From assembly GCA_022824005.1 (NCBI GenBank), contig JAJEBG010000042.1, positions 1 to 38,156 of the forward strand: 38,156 bases of DNA, read 5' to 3'. The position numbers and the translations under genes were made by a program. The stretch comes from Paracoccaceae bacterium. Lineage in GTDB: Bacteria; Pseudomonadota; Alphaproteobacteria; Rhodobacterales; Rhodobacteraceae. Position 1 is the stretch's first letter; each line of letters starts with the position of its first letter. The notes beneath the pieces are model-generated. The model was not told where the DNA came from. It made no database searches and worked only from the letters and a program-made list of their open reading frames with translations. Of this stretch, positions 1-8,584 are shown in pieces.

Positions 1-80
1 TCAACGATCACGACCAGCTGCGCGACGACAGCGTGCTGGCGCTGGCCGTCGGCCGTGGCGACATCACCGGCGCGTCCGGC
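1..80 (+). pseudogene. IS1380-family transposase fragment
   Basis: Reading from base 3, the frame gives NDHDQLRDDSVLALAVGR followed by GDITGASG. This matches the N-terminal part of IS1380-family transposases (typically ...NDHDxLRxDPxLALxxG...). Similarity stops near base 80, where unrelated sequence begins. The upstream part lies outside the window, so it is unknown whether the copy is intact there; what is visible is a 3'-truncated relic. The assignment rests on motif memory only. Confidence 0.6.
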
Positions 81-129
81 TGTTATTTGACCACACCACT
101 GGCCATGTCGCAGATTTGCAACCCAGCTT

Positions 130-339
130 CACCGTTCCCGTCTTCACGCTGAAATTCCGGCGACAGGCACCGCACCAATAAGGCAAGGGCTTCTTGGATG
201 GAACGAGACGAATCCGGTCTGTGAATCCGCACATTGGGCAATGATCCGGCTTTCCGGCCTCACCCCAACGTTGCTCCTTGAACCAACGTTCTGCTTTAGC
301 ATTGTCGGGGAACCGCTTGAACAGTTAAACCAATGACAT
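130..339 (-). pseudogene. IS1595-family transposase N-terminal remnant, nonsense-mutated
   Basis: On the minus strand, an ATG at 339-337 opens MSLV, then an in-frame TAA (327-325), then LFKRFPDNAKAERWFKEQRW. A zinc ribbon follows (CPMC near codons 34-37, CGAC near 56-59) and then the FSVKTGTV motif. This layout is diagnostic of the IS1595 transposase N-terminus, where codon 5 is usually Gln (CAA), so CAA-to-TAA inactivation is likely. Similarity fades after KTGTV (about base 130); bases 81-129 are unassigned. The catalytic DDE domain is absent, so the copy is doubly dead. It abuts the IS1380 fragment head to head. Confidence 0.7.
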
Positions 340-591
340 GCCTTTGCGGTATGACTTTCCGAATTCCCTTGTTGATTTTAGCAAATTCTGTTTGCATAGT
401 CAGGATTATAATTCCCAATTGATTTGGGTATCTCAATGCATTCTGAACCCTTAATTGGTGCCCCGTACATATAGCGAATCTGGCTTGCATACTAGCATCT
501 CTCTTGTCAATTTCCGCGTGGCCTCGAAGCATGGGCCAAAGAAATTGTTTTCTCTCGTATCCCAAAATAAAATGCTATTGAGGAGAAAATT

Positions 592-2625
592 ATGACCGAA
601 AACACAAACGCGAGATGTGTCGCCCTCGTTGGGCCCTATCAAAGCGGCAAGACAAGCCTAACCGAAGCCATTCTCTCTGCTAGCGAAACGATCCCTCGCA
701 AAGGAGATGTAACGCTTGGAAACACGGTTGGAGATGTCTCCTCTGAGTCACGCGCCCGTCAAATGGGCACCGAGGTCAATGTCTCTCAATTCACTTATTT
801 GGGCGATCATTGGACGATTCTTGATTGTCCGGGCTCGGTGGAATTCCAACAGGATTCGCGAGATGCCCTGATGGTCGCCGATATCGCTGTCGTGGTGTGT
901 GAACCATCCATTGACAAAGCCATGATGACAGCGCCGGTCCTTAAATTTCTTGGCGATCATGATATTCCCCATTGTTTGTTTCTCAATAAGATTGATCATC
1001 TCACCGGCACGAACGTCCCGGAAATGCTTGAGGCTTTGCAAGCAGCATCAGACTTGCCCTTGGTTCTGCGTCATGTGCCCATCATGGATGGAGAATCCGT
1101 CACCGGTTATGTCGACCTCGCGAGCGAACGGGCTTACGAATACCGACCTGGAAATCCATCTAAACTGATCCAAATTCCCTCCAATATGGCCGACAGCGAA
1201 GCCTTGGCCCGCCAAGAAATGTTGGAATCGTTGGCCGACTTTGATGACAGCCTGCTTGAGCAATTACTGGAAGATACGATTCCGCCGAAGGCAGAGATTT
1301 ACGACCATCTGACCGCCGCGCTGCAGGCCGACAATGTGGTGTCTGTTTTGATCGGCTCAGCCATCGATGATGCTGGCATTATCCGTCTCCTCAAAGCTTT
1401 GCGCCACGAAACCCCTCATGTGGATTTGGTCCAATCGAGACTGCCACTCAACGATTTATCGGGGTATGGCGCTGCGGTCTTCAAAACCCTTCACATGCCC
1501 CATAGCGGGAAATTGTCCATTGCCCGAGTCCTCCAAGGCACGGTCAAAGAGGGCGCGACGCTCAATGGCACGCGAGTGAGTTCAATCAATCGAATGAATG
1601 GCTACAATTTGGACAAATGCTCGTCGGCTCACGCGGGTGACGTGGTCGCGTTTGGCCGAATGGATTCAATGAGGACTGGAGACATCCTTGTTGAGAGTGG
1701 TGAGTCACCGAGCATTGAATGGCCTGAACCTCCTCAGCCGCTGTTCTCTTTGGCCATTGAAGCAGAGAAACGAGGCGATGAGGCCAAAATGAGTGGGGCG
1801 ATTTCCAAATTGACGGAGGAAGACCCGTCCATCTCTATTGAACATCTTCAGGACACTCGAGAGATTCTCTTGTCAGGTCAGGGTGAAATTCATCTCAAGG
1901 TGGCTATTGAGCGACTGAAAAGCAAGTACAATCTCAATGTGACCAGCCGCCGCCCTCTTGTCTCCTACAAGGAGTCGATCAAAAAATCGGTCATCCAACA
2001 TGCCAGACACAAAAAACAGTCAGGAGGACATGGTCAATTTGGTGATGTGGAAATCGAAATCAAACCCCTCCCTCGTGGCAAAGGATTCGAATTCAATGAT
2101 GTTATTGTCGGCGGCCGAGTGCCGCGACAATATATCCCCGCGGTGGAGGCCGGGGTAAAGGATTATTTGGTATCAGGGCCATTGGGTTTCCCGGTTGTCG
2201 ATATTTCGGTGACCCTTAGGGATGGAAAATACCATCCCGTCGATAGTTCTGAACAGGCCTTTAAAACCGCTGGCTGGTTGGCGATGCGTGATGGCATGCT
2301 GAATGCCAAGCCCGTCCTTCTTGAGCCCATCTTTGATGTGATGATTTCAGCGCCATCGCAATTTACCTCCAACATCCAAGGGTTGGTCAGCGGCAGGCGA
2401 GGACAAATTCTGGGCTTTGATTCCAAGGAAAACTGGACGCAATGGGATGAAACGAGTGCCAAAATGCCGCAGGCGGAATTGCAAGATCTAATCATTGAGT
2501 TGCGCTCCCTCACGCAAGGGGTTGGGACTTTTGAATATCGTTTTGATCACCTACAGGAACTGACCGGCCGGCTCGCCGAAAAGGTGGTTCAAGACCAAAG
2601 AACACGGACGGAGTCAAAGAATTAA
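592..2625 (+). CDS. EF-G-like translational GTPase paralogue (non-canonical G3 motif)
   Basis: A 677-residue protein with the full EF-G layout. The P-loop is GPYQSGKT (about 14-21), G3 is DCPGS (78-82), G4 is NKID (132-135), followed by domain II, domain III, and domains IV/V (GGHGQFGDVEIEI near 480, RRGQILGF near 605). A GAGGAG ribosome-binding site at 580-585 supports the ATG at 592. Canonical EF-G has DTPGH in G3, with the His needed for GTP hydrolysis; here Ser replaces it, and the switch I region (RARQMGTEVNV) is also atypical. I recognise this as the divergent EF-G-like family of alphaproteobacteria, distinct from str-operon fusA. Its function is not established: it could assist ribosomes, recycling or stress translation. 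It stands alone, with a tRNA-Leu downstream. Confidence 0.85.
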   Translation: MTENTNARCVALVGPYQSGKTSLTEAILSASETIPRKGDVTLGNTVGDVSSESRARQMGTEVNVSQFTYLGDHWTILDCPGSVEFQQDSRDALMVADIAVVVCEPSIDKAMMTAPVLKFLGDHDIPHCLFLNKIDHLTGTNVPEMLEALQAASDLPLVLRHVPIMDGESVTGYVDLASERAYEYRPGNPSKLIQIPSNMADSEALARQEMLESLADFDDSLLEQLLEDTIPPKAEIYDHLTAALQADNVVSVLIGSAIDDAGIIRLLKALRHETPHVDLVQSRLPLNDLSGYGAAVFKTLHMPHSGKLSIARVLQGTVKEGATLNGTRVSSINRMNGYNLDKCSSAHAGDVVAFGRMDSMRTGDILVESGESPSIEWPEPPQPLFSLAIEAEKRGDEAKMSGAISKLTEEDPSISIEHLQDTREILLSGQGEIHLKVAIERLKSKYNLNVTSRRPLVSYKESIKKSVIQHARHKKQSGGHGQFGDVEIEIKPLPRGKGFEFNDVIVGGRVPRQYIPAVEAGVKDYLVSGPLGFPVVDISVTLRDGKYHPVDSSEQAFKTAGWLAMRDGMLNAKPVLLEPIFDVMISAPSQFTSNIQGLVSGRRGQILGFDSKENWTQWDETSAKMPQAELQDLIIELRSLTQGVGTFEYRFDHLQELTGRLAEKVVQDQRTRTESKN

Positions 2626-2760
2626 ACCCGACTCTCGTTTTGAATGAGGAAAACGAGGCGATACGCCAGCCGATGTATAATGTCTAATTTTGCCCCTTCG
2701 GAGGGCTTGATTATGGATGCCGATCACAGCCTTTACTGAGAGGAAAACCACTTCGATGGT

Positions 2761-2789
2761 TTGACAGAGACTCATTTGGGCAATAGATG
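2761..2789 (+). promoter_or_regulatory. Candidate sigma70-type promoter for tRNA-Leu
   Basis: A perfect TTGACA at 2761-2766, a 17-bp spacer, and TAGATG at 2784-2789, ending 17 bp before the first base of tRNA-Leu. The -35 box is consensus and the -10 box weak (3 of 6). Position and spacing fit a tRNA promoter. Confidence 0.5.
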
Positions 2790-2806
2790 CCTAATGATGC
2801 ATCAGG

Positions 2807-2894
2807 GCCCAGATGGCGGAATTGGTAGACGCGCTAGCTTCAGGTGTTAGTGCCCGACATGGGCGTGGAGGTTCGAGTCCTCTTCTGGGCACCA
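2807..2894 (+). tRNA. tRNA-Leu (anticodon CAG)
   Basis: The acceptor stem GCCCAGA (2807-2813) pairs perfectly with TCTGGGC (2884-2890). It is followed by discriminator A and an encoded CCA (2892-2894). The anticodon arm CTAGC/GTTAG encloses the loop TTCAGGT, giving anticodon CAG, which reads CUG leucine codons. A long variable arm (TGCCCGACATGGGCG region) makes it a class II tRNA, as expected for Leu. The T arm GGAGG TTCGAGT CCTCT is standard. Confidence 0.95.
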
Positions 2895-2972
2895 TTCAAC
2901 GCATGGCCTCACGGAATGACAAGATGTTGGTAATCCGACCCCGTTATTCTTGCAGGCAGAAAGGCCGTGGAT

Positions 2973-3584
2973 ATGGAAATCCGATTTCATACAGGTGATC
3001 TTCCGGTGGATTACCAGACAGGTTTATCAATCGCCGTCGACACCGAAGCGATGGGGCTCAATCAGCACAGAGATCGTCTTTGTCTGGTGCAACTCTCTAG
3101 CGGTGACGGCAGTGCTGATATTGTTCAGATTGCGAACGATCAAAGCGGAGCCCCCATACTCAAAAGCATTTTGGAAAACCGAAATATATTAAAGATATTT
3201 CACTTCGGCCGATTTGATATCGCGCTGCTCAAGAAAACCTTTGGTGCCGATATCTCCCCCGTCTACTGCACAAAAATCGCGTCAAAATTTGCGCGCACTT
3301 TTACTCGACAACATGGATTGAAAGACCTCTGCCGTGAATTGCTGGGAATTGAGATCATGAAGGAACAGCAAAGTTCCGACTGGGGGGCGAGCGAACTTTC
3401 GAGAGAGCAATTGCAGTATGCCGCCACCGATGTCATTCACCTCCATGCCTTGCAAAAAGCTCTCGATTCCATGCTCGAGAGAGAAGGGCGGGCACATCTA
3501 GCACAGGCATGTTTTCGATTTCTGCCGACCCGCGCCGAGATTGATCTTGAAGGCTGGTCGGAAAAAGATGTTTTTGCCCACTGA
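2973..3584 (+). CDS. rnd: Ribonuclease D-like 3'-5' exonuclease (short form)
   Basis: About 203 residues forming a single DEDDy exonuclease domain. Visible are Exo I VDTEAMGL (Asp23/Glu25), Exo II HFGRFD, and Exo III with Tyr and Asp in YAATDV. The HRDC domains of E. coli RNase D (about 375 aa) are missing; this exonuclease-only form is usual in alphaproteobacteria. It trims 3' ends of tRNA and other structured RNAs in the cytoplasm. I chose the ATG at 2973 because AAAGG (2960-2964) sits 8 nt upstream; the alternative GTG at 2967 would be too close to it. It lies upstream of kdsD and the lpt genes, a conserved alphaproteobacterial neighbourhood. Confidence 0.85.
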   Translation: MEIRFHTGDLPVDYQTGLSIAVDTEAMGLNQHRDRLCLVQLSSGDGSADIVQIANDQSGAPILKSILENRNILKIFHFGRFDIALLKKTFGADISPVYCTKIASKFARTFTRQHGLKDLCRELLGIEIMKEQQSSDWGASELSREQLQYAATDVIHLHALQKALDSMLEREGRAHLAQACFRFLPTRAEIDLEGWSEKDVFAH

Positions 3585-3649
3585 GTGCGATCCTCATTTA
3601 CGCCTAAGATGTTGGCGAAGGGTCAAGAACGATACTCAATGAGAATGTC

Positions 3650-4636
3650 ATGCTGAAACAGCCAATAGACGATCATCAGTCTCAATTCCTTGAGGCCGGG
3701 CAACGGGTCATTCTGCGTGAAAAAGATGCGTTGCGCCAACTGGCCGATAGTCTTGATGAGAGTTTTGCCGCCTCGGTATCGCTGCTTGCCAAAACACAGG
3801 GCCGAGTGATCATCTCTGGCATGGGCAAATCTGGTCATGTGGCGCGAAAAATCGCCGCGACTTTCGCTTCCACAGGTAAACCGGCCCATTTTGTCCATCC
3901 CGCCGAAGCGAGCCATGGTGATCTTGGCATGATGACGCGCAACGATGTCATCTTGATCCTTTCGAATTCTGGCGAGACTCATGAGATTGCTGATATTATT
4001 GCCTATTCGCGACGGTTTTCCATTCCGTTGATTGGTGTCGCGAGCCAATCTGACAGCACGCTCATGCGTCAAGCTGATGTAGGGATCGTCTTGCCGAAAG
4101 TCGCAGAAGCCTGTGATGAAAATATCGTACCGACCTGTTCCACCACGATGATGCTCGCCCTCGGCGATGCTTTGGCGATTGCCTTGATGAAATATCAGAA
4201 ATTCACGCCATCCTCTTTTCGAGAGTTTCATCCGGGTGGGGCACTCGGTTCTAAATTGTCTAAAGTCAGTGATCTGATGCATAGCGGCGATAAACTTCCC
4301 TTGGTCAACGAATATTCTGCGATGTCGGAAGCGCTGATTGAAATGACACAAAAGGGGTTCGGGGTTGCGGGTATCTGCGATGGTCATGGCCACCTGACAG
4401 GCATCATCACGGATGGCGACCTCCGCCGCCACATGGATGGCTTACTGGACCACAAATTGTCTGACGTCATGACGCGCCATCCGCTGACCATATCCCACGA
4501 CGCTCTGGCCGTTGAGGCGGTCGGGTTGATGAACAATCATCAAGTGACCTGTCTCTTTGTGACAGGTCAGGAAGAGCCCCGCCGGGTGTTGGGCATTTTG
4601 CACATTCATGACTGTTTGCGTGCGGGGCTGGTATGA
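3650..4636 (+). CDS. kdsD: Arabinose-5-phosphate isomerase (KpsF/GutQ family)
   Basis: A 328-residue protein with an N-terminal SIS sugar-isomerase domain (ISGMGKSGHVARKIAAT, SNSGETHE, HPAEASHGDLGM) and two C-terminal CBS domains (about 205-325). It interconverts D-ribulose 5-phosphate and D-arabinose 5-phosphate, the first step of Kdo synthesis for LPS. Family length is 320-330 aa, so it is complete. The last codons overlap lptC by ATGA (4633-4636), indicating translational coupling with the LPS export genes. No kdsC phosphatase is present between kdsD and lptC, where some lineages carry it. Confidence 0.93.
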   Translation: MLKQPIDDHQSQFLEAGQRVILREKDALRQLADSLDESFAASVSLLAKTQGRVIISGMGKSGHVARKIAATFASTGKPAHFVHPAEASHGDLGMMTRNDVILILSNSGETHEIADIIAYSRRFSIPLIGVASQSDSTLMRQADVGIVLPKVAEACDENIVPTCSTTMMLALGDALAIALMKYQKFTPSSFREFHPGGALGSKLSKVSDLMHSGDKLPLVNEYSAMSEALIEMTQKGFGVAGICDGHGHLTGIITDGDLRRHMDGLLDHKLSDVMTRHPLTISHDALAVEAVGLMNNHQVTCLFVTGQEEPRRVLGILHIHDCLRAGLV

Positions 4637-5412
4637 AGCCAAAAACCCATTTTGCCTCAGGGAGGCCTGTATCGACACTCTTTCATGTTGTTTTACCATC
4701 CGCCGCCTTCCTTGTCATCGCGGCTATATTTTGGGTTGGATTCTCAAATCAAAGAGATTTGACCATTGAAGACAGTAGTGAGGCGGGTGGGGCCACACAT
4801 CTGACCTATTCTACCCGGTTGTCGGGCGGTGCCATTCTGAAAGTGGTGATTGACTCGGTGGTGTTCCTGCCAACCCAATTCAAAGCCACCGGTGCGAAGG
4901 GTTCTATTGTCTATCCCGATGGTTTCGTTCGACATTTTAGCTCGGATAAAGCCAACGCCGGCTGGGATCTCAGCTATGCAGGATTTGAAAACGGGATTCT
5001 AACTGAGACCTACGATGACGGCTCCACCTTGACCTTAGAGCTAGAGAGGGGATCGGTAGGCTCCAATGGGATCATTGGTCACCAAATTATGGCTCGCTAC
5101 GAGACTCAAAGCCAGTCTCAGGGAAACATTTTCGCCGATCAACTTTTCGTCAAATCGGACAGAACATCGGCCAGTCTTTCTGGCGATGCTGTGATGACTT
5201 GGTCCGACCGCGTTACGTCTGACTGGTTCAAGGTTTATTCAAAAGGTTTTGAACTCCTCATGCAGGAATCTCTCATTGAGAGTCTTGATGAGGCTAAATT
5301 TGAATTTATGAATGGGACTGGCAAGGCCGGAAAGTTACGAATAACTGAGGCCGGACAAAAAATCGAATTTCTAAACGGGATCGAATTTGCCTTTGAGGAG
5401 CCCGACGGTTAA
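4633..5412 (+). CDS. lptC: LPS export ABC transporter periplasmic protein LptC
   Basis: A 259-residue protein with one N-terminal hydrophobic anchor (VVLPSAAFLVIAAIFWVGF, about 19-37) followed by a beta-rich periplasmic domain (YPDGFVRHFSSDKA and later strands). LptC is an inner-membrane bitopic protein that passes LPS from LptB2FG to LptA. Sequence conservation in the family is low; the call leans on anchor topology, size and position between kdsD and lptA/lptB. The start overlaps the kdsD stop by 4 nt. It is followed by lptA after about 100 bp. Confidence 0.8.
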   Translation: MKPKTHFASGRPVSTLFHVVLPSAAFLVIAAIFWVGFSNQRDLTIEDSSEAGGATHLTYSTRLSGGAILKVVIDSVVFLPTQFKATGAKGSIVYPDGFVRHFSSDKANAGWDLSYAGFENGILTETYDDGSTLTLELERGSVGSNGIIGHQIMARYETQSQSQGNIFADQLFVKSDRTSASLSGDAVMTWSDRVTSDWFKVYSKGFELLMQESLIESLDEAKFEFMNGTGKAGKLRITEAGQKIEFLNGIEFAFEEPDG

Positions 5413-5510
5413 TTTTCACGCTTTACATTTTTGTGATCGGCTTTGGCGGTTTGCGGGAAACACATGTTGTTGTTAGGGTCAGAAATCTTCAAATGAGGAA
5501 ATATTCGGCA

Positions 5511-5996
5511 ATGAAAAACTGGCAAATCTCATTTTATTCTTTGGTCTTATTGGCCGCGGCAAGCGTTGCCTATCCGCAAGCCGAATTACTGTTTGATCCA
5601 ACCAATCCCGAGGGGCCAATTGTGGTCAAAGCCGAGAGAGCGATATTTGAGCGGGGCAGCGGTGTGACAAAGTTTGTTGGCAATGTCGTTGTCACACATG
5701 CCGATCTTCGCCTCACCTGTGACTCAGCCGAAGTGTTGCTTGATGAGAACCGTGACAACCAAATTGCGCTCGTCAGAGTCGAGGGAAATATCAATTTGGT
5801 CAATAAGGATGCAAAAGCGACGGCTAGCCAAGGTGTCTATTCCTTAGAGGACAATCGCATTCGCCTGATCGGCGGGGTTCGGATTGAGACTCCGGCCTTC
5901 ACACTTTCAGGACCGGTCTTTGTCTACGATATTGAAACTGGACAAGGCGTTTTAGAAGAGGGCGGAGCGGCCGATGTTCAAGTGAAGGATCAATGA
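5511..5996 (+). CDS. lptA: LPS transport periplasmic protein LptA
   Basis: About 161 residues with a Sec signal peptide (MKNWQISFYSLVLLAAASVAYPQA) and an OstA/LptA beta-jellyroll region. That region contains the typical phrases VKAERAIFERGSGVTKFVGNVVV and LTCDSAEVLLDE. LptA oligomerises into the periplasmic bridge carrying LPS to the outer membrane. I place the start at ATG 5511, preceded by GAGGAA (5495-5500) with 10-nt spacing; the in-frame ATG at 5493 (MRKYSA extension) is possible but its ribosome-binding site is poor. The stop overlaps the lptB start. Confidence 0.85.
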   Translation: MKNWQISFYSLVLLAAASVAYPQAELLFDPTNPEGPIVVKAERAIFERGSGVTKFVGNVVVTHADLRLTCDSAEVLLDENRDNQIALVRVEGNINLVNKDAKATASQGVYSLEDNRIRLIGGVRIETPAFTLSGPVFVYDIETGQGVLEEGGAADVQVKDQ

Positions 5997-6763
5997 TGTC
6001 TGACCCTGATGGCGGAGAAAAAGTTGGCCTCTTCGTTAAGGACATCTGCAAAACCATTGGTGGGCGGACAATCGTCAATTCGGTGAGTCTGCACCTGTAC
6101 CCAGGTGAAATTGTGGGATTGTTGGGACGCAATGGTGCTGGAAAGACGAGTAGTTTCTTTGCCATCGCGGGTTTAATGATTCCCAATGCCGGACAAGTGA
6201 TTCTTGACGGCCATGATATCACTCGCCTGCCACTCTATCTTCGTGCTCGTTTGGGTCTCGGCTATCTACCGCAAGAAGCGTCTGTGTTTCGTGGTCTCAA
6301 TGTCGAGGACAATATCATGGCCATTCTACAGCTTTGCGAGCCCAATCGGGCGGAACGAAAGGCGCAACTCGAAAATCTGTTGGAAGAGTTTTCGATCACC
6401 GATATTCGCCGTTCGAGTGGGGCCACTTTGTCGGGAGGCGAACGCCGCCGTGTCGAGATTGCTCGTTGTCTGGCTTCCAAGCCAAAATATATTCTGTTCG
6501 ATGAACCTTTCGCTGGTATTGATCCCATCGTTGCTAAAGATATTCGAAAACTGGTTTATCAATTAAGTGCAAAAAATGTTGGAATTCTCATCACCGATCA
6601 CAATTGGCGAGAGACACTCGAATTGGTTGAAAGGGTTTATGTGCTCTCGGAGGGCAACATTTTGGCCCAAGGGTCCCCTGAAGAGGTCATGCAAGACAAG
6701 AAATTTGTCCATGGTTATCTCGGACAGGACGTTGATTCCATAAATGAGGGCAAGGACGCGTGA
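5993..6763 (+). CDS. lptB: LPS export ABC transporter ATP-binding protein LptB
   Basis: A 256-residue ABC ATPase with Walker A GRNGAGKTS, Q-loop YLPQEASVF, signature TLSGGERRR, Walker B YILFDEPFAGIDP and H-switch ITDHN. The YLPQEASVFRGL and FDEPFAGIDP phrases are typical of LptB. It powers LPS extraction from the inner membrane with LptF/LptG, which are usually encoded elsewhere. The start (ATGATG at 5993) overlaps the lptA stop. The rpoN and hpf genes that often follow lptB are absent; the convergent catabolic operon begins instead, so this may be a synteny breakpoint. Confidence 0.95.
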   Translation: MMSDPDGGEKVGLFVKDICKTIGGRTIVNSVSLHLYPGEIVGLLGRNGAGKTSSFFAIAGLMIPNAGQVILDGHDITRLPLYLRARLGLGYLPQEASVFRGLNVEDNIMAILQLCEPNRAERKAQLENLLEEFSITDIRRSSGATLSGGERRRVEIARCLASKPKYILFDEPFAGIDPIVAKDIRKLVYQLSAKNVGILITDHNWRETLELVERVYVLSEGNILAQGSPEEVMQDKKFVHGYLGQDVDSINEGKDA

Positions 6764-7014
6764 TGTTATTCGAGTCGTCATTGTTTTAATCCAAGAAGAG
6801 CATCGTGCCATGTCACCGATTGAAATCACCGAGACTGAAACCGAAAAAAGGCTTTAGAGTCATAAGTCAACGGTGAAGGAAAGCAACAACGTCTCGCTAG
6901 ACTCTGTTGCTCTGACATCACTCTGACCTCACGACAGCAAATGGGTCTGATGGGCCTCGCGAGGTGATTAAGAAGATTCAAAGACATATCGATTAAGACT
7001 TCGGAAGTTGAAAG

Positions 7015-8574
7015 CTACAAAAGGTCTCCAAAAGAACTTGGAGCCGACGAGGAAAAAGCGAGATCGCCCGATTGTCTGTCTTGGCCTTCGCAGTATGACT
7101 TGACATCTTCCTGTTGTTTTGCGGTTAGGAAGAGATGATGACGGGTACGCCGGGTCAAAATGTCTTCTGCTGATTGAGCAAATTCATTTTCTAAAAGCCA
7201 GCTAATTTCTCGTTCATAGCACTCGGAACCAAAGTGACGGCCAAGGTCAGATAATTCATTGGCCCCATCAAGCACATTGTCGGCTTCCGATCCATAATTT
7301 TGGGCAAAGTGCAGAGCCAGTTTGTTGGGCATCCAAGGATACCGGCGGCAAAATTGTTGATACCATTGAGAAAAGTCTCCGTCTGGGAAATTTCCACCGG
7401 GAAGGGGCGTGTTTTTTGTCCAGTCAACTCCCATTTCTGGCAGGTAGGGTCGCAAGCGTTGAAGACCATGTTCAGCAAGTTTTCGGAAGGTCGTGATCTT
7501 GCCGCCAAAGGCCGAAATGATTGGGGCCTGCCCCTCGCCACCGTTCAACTCAAAGGTGTAGTCACGTGTGACGGCGGACGCGTTCTTGGATGAATCATCA
7601 TCGTATAAGGGGCGCACCCCAGCATAAGCGTCGACGATGTCGTCTCGAGATAGTGTCTTAAGGAAATACCGATTGAGAATATTGAGGAGATAATCAATCT
7701 CATCCTCGTCGACGGAGACCGCTTCCGGTTTGCCCTCATAGGGAATGTCCGTCGTGCCAATCAATGCCAAATCTTCAAACCATGGATTAACAAAGATGAT
7801 ACGGCGATCTCGGGCTTGCAACACATAACCATGGTCGCCCTGCCACCATTTTCGCATAATCAGGTGGCTTCCTTTGACAAGGCGGATATTGTAAGCAGAA
7901 TTGATCCCCACAACATTGGAAAGCACCTGCTCTAGCCATGGTCCGGCGGTATTGAAAATCGCCCGTGCATATATCTCGCGCTCATCTCCACTTCGTATAT
8001 CTCGGAGCCGGGCTCGCCAGAGCGTGCCATCCCTGCGAGCGGAGATACAGGCCGTTCGGGTCAGGATTTCGGCCCCCTTGCGGCGCGCATCGATGGCATT
8101 GAGAACCGTCAATCGGGCATCATCACACCAAACGTCATAATAGGCGAAGGCTTTGGAGAAATCGTCACGTACCGGCACACCTTCAGGGGCATGTCGCAAG
8201 TCAAGCGATTCTGTGCCCGGCACGCGCTGACGTCCGCCAAGATTGTCATAAAGCAGGAGGCCCAAACGGATCAGCCAGCGGGGGCGTTGTTCGGGACTGT
8301 GCGGCAAAACGAGACGCAACGGCCACGCAATATGAGGTGCCGCGGCCAGCACGACCTCGCGTTCAATCAACGCTTCGCGAACGAGACTGAACTCATAATA
8401 TTCGAGATAGCGCAATCCGCCATGAATATATTTTCCTGAACGCGATGAGGTACCTTCCGAAAGGTCATCTTTTTCACACAACAAGACCGACAATCCTCGT
8501 CCGGCTGCGTCTCGGGCGACACCGCATCCATTGATGCCGCCACCAATGATAAGGAGATCTACAGGATCATTCAT
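7015..8574 (-). CDS. FAD-dependent glycerol-3-phosphate / erythritol-phosphate dehydrogenase (GlpD/EryB family)
   Basis: A 519-residue flavoprotein. The N-terminal dinucleotide-binding motif is IIGGGINGCGVARDAAGRG (about 9-27). It is followed by the GlpD hallmark SSRSGKYIHGGLRYLE, a central VKGSHLI region, DIPYEG, VRPLYDD, and a C-terminal DAO_C domain with GGKITTFRKLAE. Family members oxidise sn-glycerol 3-phosphate to DHAP, or in ery operons erythritol 4-phosphate to erythrulose phosphate, feeding electrons to quinone at the membrane. It is the last gene of an operon containing an eryA-type kinase, which favours the EryB role. However, GlpD and EryB cannot be separated from motifs alone. 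It starts 10 bp after the preceding dehydrogenase. Confidence 0.85.
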   Translation of the reverse strand: MNDPVDLLIIGGGINGCGVARDAAGRGLSVLLCEKDDLSEGTSSRSGKYIHGGLRYLEYYEFSLVREALIEREVVLAAAPHIAWPLRLVLPHSPEQRPRWLIRLGLLLYDNLGGRQRVPGTESLDLRHAPEGVPVRDDFSKAFAYYDVWCDDARLTVLNAIDARRKGAEILTRTACISARRDGTLWRARLRDIRSGDEREIYARAIFNTAGPWLEQVLSNVVGINSAYNIRLVKGSHLIMRKWWQGDHGYVLQARDRRIIFVNPWFEDLALIGTTDIPYEGKPEAVSVDEDEIDYLLNILNRYFLKTLSRDDIVDAYAGVRPLYDDDSSKNASAVTRDYTFELNGGEGQAPIISAFGGKITTFRKLAEHGLQRLRPYLPEMGVDWTKNTPLPGGNFPDGDFSQWYQQFCRRYPWMPNKLALHFAQNYGSEADNVLDGANELSDLGRHFGSECYEREISWLLENEFAQSAEDILTRRTRHHLFLTAKQQEDVKSYCEGQDRQSGDLAFSSSAPSSFGDLL

Positions 8575-8584
8575 GGTTCTACTC

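Noticed and set aside
296-565. 89-codon minus-strand open frame next to the IS remnants
   Set aside because: It is out of frame with the IS1595 transposase similarity and has no motif; it appears to be chance.
2634-2657. Inverted repeat CTCGTTTT/AAAACGAG after the EF-G-like gene
   Set aside because: The 8-bp stem has four A/T pairs and no following U-tract; position fits a terminator, but the structure is too weak to call.
3623-4432. Long open frame (269 codons) on the minus strand opposite kdsD
   Set aside because: It is antisense to a clear SIS-CBS isomerase gene, has no recognisable motif, and its composition is explained by codon mirroring.
6955-6964. Palindrome CCTCGCGAGG between lptB and the GlpD/EryB gene
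   Set aside because: A 10-bp palindrome can arise by chance, and it lies between convergent genes where an operator is not expected.
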